A stretch of DNA of 64,000 nt from an uncultured Bacteroidia bacterium (lineage in GTDB: Bacteria > Bacteroidota > Bacteroidia > Bacteroidales > UBA932). This document shows, piece by piece, positions 58,155 through 64,000 of this stretch. Position numbers and translations under genes: made by a program. The stretch lies in the NCBI GenBank assembly GCA_902778105.1, contig CACYWN010000010.1, forward strand, positions 1-64,000, in the 5' to 3' direction. Below the pieces are notes generated by a model that did no database searches, had not been told where the DNA came from, and saw only the letters and a program-made list of their open reading frames with translations. Each line of letters starts with the position of its first letter. Position 1 is the first letter of the stretch.

Positions 58155-61100
58155 TTACAGCGTCAAAGTTATACCGCCCATCATCAGGCGCTGCTGCGGA
58201 TAGTAACCGTTGTTCACGCCAGGCGATTCCGGGTCGATTCCTTCCGGAAGACCGTCGATGGTGAACAGGTTCTGTCCCTCGACAAAAAACCGGAGAGACT
58301 GGATTCCCAGCTTGGAAGTCCACTTCCTGGGAAGTGTGTATCCCAGCTGGGCACTCTTCAGGCGTACATATTTACCGTCCCTGATCCAGAACGTGGAACT
58401 GAGTCCGTTGTCACCTCCATGGGTGGTCTTGGCCAGGGTCAGACGCGGGAATGTCCCTTCGGGATTGAATGCGCTGTACGCATTCTGAACCAGGAACAGC
58501 GGCGAATTGCCTCCTTCCTTGAAGGTCTGGGTCCAGATGGTATTGTCGTCATTGTCGTTGTAGTACGTACCCGTCATGGAAATGTCGAAGAGGGCGCCAC
58601 CCGTAAACTGGGCGTTGAAATCAATCCCCTTCCATGCGAGGTTGAAATTCAAGCCGAACGTGAGTTCCGGGCGGTTGGAACGGCCGAAATAACCTTTGTC
58701 GTCCTCATCGATCTTGCCGTCGCCATTGAGGTCGATGTAGCGGATGTCGCCCACATTGGGACGCGTACCGTACCAGGAGGCCTCATCGATTTCCTCTTCG
58801 GTCCTGAACAGGCCGTCGGCCTGCCAGCACATGATGCTGCCCACGGTGGTCCCCACACGTTTACGCCAGTCGACAATATTGGGATCATCGTTGTAGACCA
58901 GCCAGCGCGTCTTCGAACGGGTGAGACTGCCGGTCACCTCATAGTAGAAGGGATCGTCTCCCAAGGTGAAATGATTACGATGACGCACAAGGATATCGAT
59001 ACCCTTGGCATCAACGGCATTCTTATTCACCCACGTAGGATAATAACCACCCATGGACGAAGGGAATCCGGTAGACTGATAAGTCAGCATGTCGTAGGTA
59101 TAGTTGTAGAAGCCGTCGACCTCCATTCCCAGCAGACCTCCCCAGAGGGAAAAGTCCATACCCACATTCCAGCTCTGGGTTTTCTCCCACGAGAGGTCGG
59201 TATTGGGAATGCCGGACGTGTAGTAAGCGGGACTTACCACCGTTGCTCCTCCCTTCTGGCCATACGCTACGTTGGATGACTGGGAGTAAGTGCTCAGGAA
59301 GGCATATTCGCTGACACTGTCATTACCCAGAAGGCCTACGCTGGCACGCAATTTCAAGTCATCCAGCCAGGAGATGCCTTTCATGAACTCTTCCTGGGAC
59401 AGACGCCACCCGAGGGACACAGAGGGGAAGAATCCCCAGCGGGTCCTGCTCATGCCGGCAAATTTATAGGATCCGTCGTAACGGCCGGTCACTTCCGCCA
59501 GGTATTTTTCCGCATAGTCGTAACGGGCCCTGAACACGAAACCAAGGCTCCGGGAAGCGCCGCTCCAACCACTGACCGGTGAATTGGAGGCGACTCCGTT
59601 CGACAACTCCGGAAGAGAGTCGAACGGAAGGCCCTGTGCATACGCGGCCAGTCCGTTCCCCTTATAGTCACGGATTTCCGCAAGGGCCATCAAATCGACA
59701 TGGTGCTTGCCGAAAGCCTGCACATAACCGGCGCTGGCCTGCCCCACCATCTGCTGCGAGAAAGTCACGCCTTCCCCCAGGTTGTTCACATTGTTGGCGA
59801 TATGGGGATTGTCCGTACGTTGCTGCCAGACCCATCCGGCATCTGTACGGACCCGTTGCATAAGGGTATAAGGAGTACTCAGGTTCTTATTGTAACTCAC
59901 CCCGTAGTCATAGGAGCCGGAAGCCTTCAGGGACAGTCCCGGAATAAAAGGGATATTCCAGATGAGGGCGGCATTGACAGAAGCCGAAGCACTTCTGGTT
60001 TTTTTGTAACCCGACTCATAGATGGCGGCAAGCGGACTGACCAGGAAACTCTGGTTGTCCTGGACTGCGCCGGTATAGTAACCATCGTATTTCTCAGGAA
60101 GATACGGGTGCATCTGGACAACCTGGCGGGCAATGGAGAACCAGCCGACCTCGGTGGCCCCGCCGTCCGAGCCACCCGAAAGGAATGCAGGGGTTGAACG
60201 GTCGCCGATAACGCCTGACAAGCCGACCTTGTAGCTGAGCTGCTGGGAGAGGCTCCCTTCGATGTTGGAGCGGATGTTATAGCGTGTAAAATCAAACTTG
60301 TCGATATTGCCCTTCTGGTTTAATGTACCGGCACTGACAAAGAACCGGGCCTTGTCATTACCGCCCTGGACAGTCACATTGTGCTTCTGCGTCAGGCCGG
60401 TTCCGAAGACTTTCTTCACGTAATCGACATTGTCCCAACCGTCCGTCCCAGCCTGCATGGCTGCGATATTCTTCTGGGTGAAATACGGGACATAATCCTC
60501 GGGAGAAGCGATCTCGCCGTTAGACAGCAGGTCCATCATCTGCGCCACATCATAGTAATAGGCAAACTGCGGACCGTCCATGAAACGCGGGAAATTAGCG
60601 TTCATGGAAGCGCCCACTGAACCATTGTAGGTAATCCGGGTATCGCCCTTGTCACCCTTCCGGGTGGTGATGATGATTACGCCGCCGGCCGCCTTGAGGC
60701 CGTACACCGCCGCCGAAGCGCCGTCCTTCAGGACCGAAACGCTCTCAATGTCGGCCGGGTCGATGTCGTTGATGTTGTCCACAGGATAGCCGTCCACGAC
60801 ATAGGCGACGCCGTACACGGAACCGCGGATGCGAAGCGAGGCCTGGTCCAGGCCCGGTTCACCGGACTCCTGCACGGAGGAGATGCCGGGAAGCTTGCCG
60901 CCCAGCACCTGGGAAACATTGGTCGCAGGCGCTTTCAGGATTTCATCACCCTTGATGGCGGATACGGCCGCCGTCAGGGTCTCTTTCTTCGCCGTTCCGT
61001 ATCCCACGACGACCACGTCTTCCAGGTAAAGGGCATCCTCCGTCAGGGTGACGCTGATGGCAGAGCGGCCGTCAAAGGTACGCTCCACCGTGGACAGGCC

Positions 61101-61331
61101 CAGACAGGAGAATTCGATGACATCGCCCTCGGCCGCGCGCAGGGAATAACTTCCATCCGCCGCCGTCATGGTGCCGTTCGTGGTGCCTTTCACCAGCACC
61201 GTGACACCCGCGAGGGGTTTGCCATCCGCATCGGTCACTTTGCCCCGGACCTGGGCCTGGGCAAAGGCTGCTGCCTGGACCAGGAACAGTCCGGCCAGCA
61301 GAGCAACGATCAGACGGGTAAATGATTTCAT
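58155..61331 (-). CDS. susC: SusC-family TonB-dependent outer-membrane transporter
   Basis: This 1058-residue transporter has a signal peptide (cut near AFAQA) and a carboxypeptidase-like N-terminal domain (VRGKVTDADGKPLAGVTVLVKGTTNGT). The plug domain has DVVVVGYGTAKKETLT and VLKDGASAAVYGLKAAGGVI, and a 22-strand barrel ends MMGGITLTL. It pairs with the SusD protein just downstream to import the glycan by TonB energy. The start could also be ATG at 61343. Confidence 0.95.
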   Translation of the reverse strand: MKSFTRLIVALLAGLFLVQAAAFAQAQVRGKVTDADGKPLAGVTVLVKGTTNGTMTAADGSYSLRAAEGDVIEFSCLGLSTVERTFDGRSAISVTLTEDALYLEDVVVVGYGTAKKETLTAAVSAIKGDEILKAPATNVSQVLGGKLPGISSVQESGEPGLDQASLRIRGSVYGVAYVVDGYPVDNINDIDPADIESVSVLKDGASAAVYGLKAAGGVIIITTRKGDKGDTRITYNGSVGASMNANFPRFMDGPQFAYYYDVAQMMDLLSNGEIASPEDYVPYFTQKNIAAMQAGTDGWDNVDYVKKVFGTGLTQKHNVTVQGGNDKARFFVSAGTLNQKGNIDKFDFTRYNIRSNIEGSLSQQLSYKVGLSGVIGDRSTPAFLSGGSDGGATEVGWFSIARQVVQMHPYLPEKYDGYYTGAVQDNQSFLVSPLAAIYESGYKKTRSASASVNAALIWNIPFIPGLSLKASGSYDYGVSYNKNLSTPYTLMQRVRTDAGWVWQQRTDNPHIANNVNNLGEGVTFSQQMVGQASAGYVQAFGKHHVDLMALAEIRDYKGNGLAAYAQGLPFDSLPELSNGVASNSPVSGWSGASRSLGFVFRARYDYAEKYLAEVTGRYDGSYKFAGMSRTRWGFFPSVSLGWRLSQEEFMKGISWLDDLKLRASVGLLGNDSVSEYAFLSTYSQSSNVAYGQKGGATVVSPAYYTSGIPNTDLSWEKTQSWNVGMDFSLWGGLLGMEVDGFYNYTYDMLTYQSTGFPSSMGGYYPTWVNKNAVDAKGIDILVRHRNHFTLGDDPFYYEVTGSLTRSKTRWLVYNDDPNIVDWRKRVGTTVGSIMCWQADGLFRTEEEIDEASWYGTRPNVGDIRYIDLNGDGKIDEDDKGYFGRSNRPELTFGLNFNLAWKGIDFNAQFTGGALFDISMTGTYYNDNDDNTIWTQTFKEGGNSPLFLVQNAYSAFNPEGTFPRLTLAKTTHGGDNGLSSTFWIRDGKYVRLKSAQLGYTLPRKWTSKLGIQSLRFFVEGQNLFTIDGLPEGIDPESPGVNNGYYPQQRLMMGGITLTL

Positions 61332-61346
61332 ATCTTGAGGCATTGT

Positions 61347-62531
61347 TTACTTTTTGTCTGCGATTTCCTGCAGGATGGTCCCGATCTGGTAGAGACCGCG
61401 GGGAACATGGAAGCAGCCCTTCCATTTGCCGCCCTTGAGCGGCAGGAGCACCTCTCCCCTGCGGTTCAGGTACCCATACCATTCCGGATACTCCGGGTCC
61501 TTGAAATGCGTCCAGAGATAATCATCCAGCCTGAGGAACCACTCCAGGGCCTTTTCGTTGCCGGTGAGCCGGTAGCCCTTGATCATGGCGATGGCGCTCT
61601 CCAGGTGCACCCACCAGAGTTTCTGGTCCCATTCCAGTTCCTGGGTGGGATAGCCCTTGCGGTCCATGAAATAGAAGATGCCGCCGTACTCCTTGTCCCA
61701 GCCGTAGTCGATGACCCGGAGGGCGATCTCCATGCTCTTGTCGATGATGTCCTGCCGGTGCAGGCGGATGCCCAGGTTCATCATGAACCACAGGGCCTCC
61801 AGGTCGTGGCCGGGGTTGATGCGCCGGCCTTCGAAGCAGTCGATGAGGCTGCCGTCCGGGGCGAGGTTCTCCACCATCACGCCCAGGTCCGGCTGGTAGA
61901 ACACGTCGAAGACCTCGTGCAGGGCCTCGTCGATGGTCTTGTCCAGCAGGGACTTGTCCTCGATGATGGGCTCGATCTCCAGGGCCATGTTGCAGATGAT
62001 CATCGGGAGGGCGAAGTCCTTCATGGGGCGGGTGCCGGGAACGGCCTTCAGCCACCGGCCCTTCGGATTCGAGCGGCGGTCCAGGATGCGCTGGAAGGTC
62101 TTCCGGGCGATGTCGGCATAATGCCCATTCCCCGTTGCGACGGCCAGCTGGGCGAAAGCCATGCAGGCGAACGTGTTGGAGAAGATGTTGTAGGGGGCGA
62201 TGATGGGCTTTCCCTCGCGCGTGAGCGAAAAATAGAAGTCGAAGTTCCCGTCATGGCCGTATTCTTCCAGGAAGCGGGCCCCCTGCTGCGCGCAGGCGAG
62301 CCAGGCCGGATTTTTCTCCACCTGGTTGTACAGCATGGCGAACAGCCAGACCTCCCGGCCCTGCAGCCAGACAAACTTGTCGGTATCGAAGACGCTTCCA
62401 TCCCGGTTCAGGCAGGTGAAGTAACCGCCGAACTCCTTATCCTGGGATTTTTCCAGCCAAAAAGGCAAGACGTTGTCGTACAATTCCTTACGATAACGTG
62501 CTGCCATGGCTCCAAAGTCAATAGCATTCAT
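61347..62531 (-). CDS. AGE-family epimerase/isomerase
   Basis: This 394-residue enzyme of the N-acylglucosamine 2-epimerase / cellobiose 2-epimerase superfamily has an (alpha/alpha)6 barrel. NPGHDLEALWFMMNLG carries the conserved His, and AIGERWLWHLE-type patterns appear as KLWWVHLESAIAMIKGYRL. It lacks a signal peptide, so it acts in the cytoplasm on an imported sugar, perhaps interconverting N-acetylglucosamine and N-acetylmannosamine or mannose and glucose ends. It is the first gene of the PUL, with a perfect promoter upstream. Confidence 0.9.
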   Translation of the reverse strand: MNAIDFGAMAARYRKELYDNVLPFWLEKSQDKEFGGYFTCLNRDGSVFDTDKFVWLQGREVWLFAMLYNQVEKNPAWLACAQQGARFLEEYGHDGNFDFYFSLTREGKPIIAPYNIFSNTFACMAFAQLAVATGNGHYADIARKTFQRILDRRSNPKGRWLKAVPGTRPMKDFALPMIICNMALEIEPIIEDKSLLDKTIDEALHEVFDVFYQPDLGVMVENLAPDGSLIDCFEGRRINPGHDLEALWFMMNLGIRLHRQDIIDKSMEIALRVIDYGWDKEYGGIFYFMDRKGYPTQELEWDQKLWWVHLESAIAMIKGYRLTGNEKALEWFLRLDDYLWTHFKDPEYPEWYGYLNRRGEVLLPLKGGKWKGCFHVPRGLYQIGTILQEIADKK

Positions 62532-62570
62532 AGGACGATTCTTTATAAACGGATTCCGTATGGTCTGCGA

Positions 62571-62601
62571 CAAATTTAATAAACGCCAGGAAAAAATCAA
62601 A
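62571..62601 (-). promoter_or_regulatory. Promoter of the PUL operon
   Basis: TTTG (62598-62601), 19 bases, TAAATTTG (62571-62578) on the minus strand: an exact match to the Bacteroidota consensus. The leader to the AGE ATG at 62531 is about 35 bases. Confidence 0.85.
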
Positions 62602-62602
62602 G

Positions 62603-62625
62603 GTTTTTAACATTTTATTAAAAAC
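62603..62625. promoter_or_regulatory. Palindromic operator candidate for the ROK regulator
   Basis: GTTTTTAA-N7-TTAAAAAC is an eight-base-arm palindrome just upstream of the PUL -33 element. NagC/Mlc operators are also AT-rich palindromes with T-run/A-run arms, so this is the best candidate site for the divergently encoded ROK protein. Confidence 0.45.
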
Positions 62626-62661
62626 AAAAATGTCAATTTTAACAGTTCAAGTATATTACCG

Positions 62662-62693
62662 CTTGTATAATTGTCGGATTAATCCTATCTTTG
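62662..62693 (+). promoter_or_regulatory. Promoter of the ROK gene
   Basis: CTTG (62662-62665), 20 bases, TATCTTTG (62686-62693), 18 bases before the ATG at 62712. Confidence 0.65.
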
Positions 62694-62711
62694 CGTTGAT
62701 TCGATACAATC

Positions 62712-63911
62712 ATGGAACCTTTCCTGGACAGCCTGCTGAAAAACCGCTATCCTGCGGAGAAAAAAAGCATTCTCGCCCTCTGCGAGAATGGAGACACCTA
62801 CTCCCTCTCGGACCTCGCCCATGAACTGGGAACCAGCATACCCAAGGTCACGCGCATCGTCAGCGAGATGGAGCAGGCGGGCATCCTGTCCGACTGGGGC
62901 AAGCAGGAATCGGCCACCGGACGCCGGCCGAGCCTGTACGGGCTCAACCCGGACGCAGGCTTCTTCGTGGGCGTGGAGGTAGGGAAAGGCGAACTCACGC
63001 TGGCCGTCACGGATTTCACCGGCCGGCTGATCCAGTTCCAGGACGGGATCGCCTTCACCCTGACCGGCACGGAAGAGTCGGTCCTCGGTCTTTGCGCCTG
63101 CGTGAAGAAACAATTGCGGAAATATCACCTGGACCCCTCCCAGGTCCGTGCCGTGGGCGTGAACCTCACCGGCCGGGTCAACCACCGGACCGGGTACAGC
63201 TACAGCTATTACATCAGCGAGGAAAAACCCATCCGGAGCATCCTGGAACAGGGATTCGGCTGGCCGGTCTTCATCGAGAACGACTCCCGGGGCATGGCCT
63301 TCGGCGAATACATGAGCGGCATTGCGGGCGACGCCCGGACGGTCCTTTTCCTGAACGTAGGCTGGGGACTGGGCATGGGCATGGTCCTGGACGGGAAGCT
63401 GTTCAGCGGAAAATCCGGCTTTTCCGGCGAAATCGGCCACTTCCCCCTGCTGGACAACCACCAGATCTGCCGCTGCGGCAAGGTGGGTTGCCTGGAGACC
63501 GGCGCCTCCGGACTCGCGCTGCACCGCCTCATCGGGGAAAGGCTGGCGGAAGGCCATCCCTCCATCCTCTCGGCCGCCTTTGCCGAAGGCCGGGAAATAA
63601 CCTTGAATGACATTCTGGACGCCGTGGCCAAGGAAGACGTGACGGCCATCGAGTGTGTGGAACAGGTGGGAAGCACCCTGGGACGCGCCGTCGCGGGTCT
63701 CATCAACCTGTTCAACCCGGACGTGGTCGTGATCGGCGGGCGCCTGTGCGTGACGGAGCAGTACCTGATGCCGCCCCTGCTGGGTGCCGTGAGCCGCCTG
63801 TCCCTCAACCTGGTGAACAACGACACCGTCATCAAGGTATCCCGTCTCGGGAACAAGGCCGGTGCGGTGGGCGCCAGCCTTCTCTCCAAGCACAGACTGT
63901 TAAACCGATAG
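62712..63911 (+). CDS. ROK-family (NagC/Mlc-like) transcriptional regulator
   Basis: This 399-residue protein has an N-terminal winged helix-turn-helix (about 15-70: SLSDLAHELGTSIPKVTRIV, EMEQAGILSDWG) and a ROK domain. The kinase-like ATP loop is poorly conserved, and the zinc site has HFPLLDNHQICRCGKVGCLE (Cys-rich). NagC and Mlc respond to amino-sugar or glucose metabolites; this one probably binds a sugar released by the PUL. It is divergent from the PUL operon and near the AT-rich palindrome. Confidence 0.9.
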   Translation: MEPFLDSLLKNRYPAEKKSILALCENGDTYSLSDLAHELGTSIPKVTRIVSEMEQAGILSDWGKQESATGRRPSLYGLNPDAGFFVGVEVGKGELTLAVTDFTGRLIQFQDGIAFTLTGTEESVLGLCACVKKQLRKYHLDPSQVRAVGVNLTGRVNHRTGYSYSYYISEEKPIRSILEQGFGWPVFIENDSRGMAFGEYMSGIAGDARTVLFLNVGWGLGMGMVLDGKLFSGKSGFSGEIGHFPLLDNHQICRCGKVGCLETGASGLALHRLIGERLAEGHPSILSAAFAEGREITLNDILDAVAKEDVTAIECVEQVGSTLGRAVAGLINLFNPDVVVIGGRLCVTEQYLMPPLLGAVSRLSLNLVNNDTVIKVSRLGNKAGAVGASLLSKHRLLNR

Positions 63912-63913
63912 AT

Positions 63914-64000
63914 ATGGAAAACAGACGAGAATTCCTCAAGAAAAGCGCTCTTGCCGCCGCTGCCGCCCCCCTGTTGGCATCCGGCTGCAAATCCTCTTCC
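63914..64000 (+). CDS. Tat-signal lipoprotein, N-terminal fragment
   Basis: Only 29 residues are inside the window: a twin-arginine motif NRREFLKKSAL, a run of alanines, and a lipobox-like ASGC. The start is two bases after the ROK gene stop, so it is co-transcribed. Such N-termini are common in exported Gfo/Idh/MocA oxidoreductases and related sugar enzymes, but the product cannot be named from this fragment. Confidence 0.8.
   Translation, partial: MENRREFLKKSALAAAAAPLLASGCKSSS

Noticed and set aside
61347-62531. AGE epimerase as proof of a sialic acid (nan) operon
   Set aside because: No sialidase, NanA-type lyase or sialate transporter is visible; AGE-family enzymes also act on other sugars.

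Overview
The window is a GC-rich Bacteroidota chromosome segment, most likely Bacteroidales. The evidence is promoters of the Bacteroidota type (TTTG, about 19-20 bases, TAnnTTTG) in front of most transcription units, SusC/SusD outer-membrane proteins, many Sec lipoproteins, a tRNA without encoded CCA, and Bacteroidales-type neighbourhoods (DUF721-recF, mmdA-mmdC-mmdB, tig-clpP-clpX). A gut lineage such as Cryptobacteroides-like Bacteroidales is a guess. I see no insertion sequence, phage, CRISPR array or rRNA.

Layout. 0-2 kb: a two-component system (kinase cut by the edge, NtrC-type regulator). 2.2-4.7 kb: acyl-CoA synthetase and lytic transglycosylase. 4.7-7.7 kb: DUF721/recF (minus) diverging from a TPR protein and a YebC-type regulator. 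7.8-12.9 kb: a sodium-pumping methylmalonyl-CoA decarboxylase operon, with a lamin-tail/OadG fusion and a trailing lipoate ligase. 12.8-21.1 kb (minus): patatin-BamA-like protein, a frameshifted MscS-type channel, and a GH106-type rhamnosidase. 21.2-27.5 kb: dipeptidyl peptidase, GH28 pectinase, inositol-phosphatase-like enzyme, CE1 esterase and a small lipoprotein. 27.5-28.1 kb: a structured intergenic region (candidate small RNA) facing tRNA-Val. 28.1-31.3 kb: clpX, clpP, tig. 31.4-40.1 kb: c-di-AMP-type HD phosphodiesterase, gyrB, an outer-membrane barrel and a large TPR protein. 40.2-46.5 kb: FtsE-like ATPase, nth, CPBP protease, SAM methyltransferase, phosphohexomutase and metallophosphoesterase. 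46.6-49.3 kb: FAD oxidoreductase and DUF5009-type acyltransferase. 49.3-64 kb: a polysaccharide utilization locus (PUL).

The PUL is the most distinctive system. From one perfect promoter it reads AGE epimerase, SusC, SusD, DUF5018 lipoprotein, phosphodiester glycosidase (NAGPA type), GHL10 hydrolase, BACON-like lipoprotein, second GHL10 hydrolase. A ROK (NagC-like) regulator diverges from it, and an AT-rich palindrome lies at the promoter. The parts fit import and trimming of an amino-sugar glycan, perhaps one with phosphodiester-linked sugars or denuded peptidoglycan strands; the substrate is inference.

A second theme is short palindromic repeats of the TTCGCTTCGCTC and GAGCCTGTCGAA classes, found inside reading frames without breaking them: twice in the response regulator, once in lplA and several times in the methyltransferase at 42.3-43.8 kb. 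Another remnant fills the clpP-tig spacer. They resemble in-frame palindromic elements of other bacteria and may add linker peptides to proteins.
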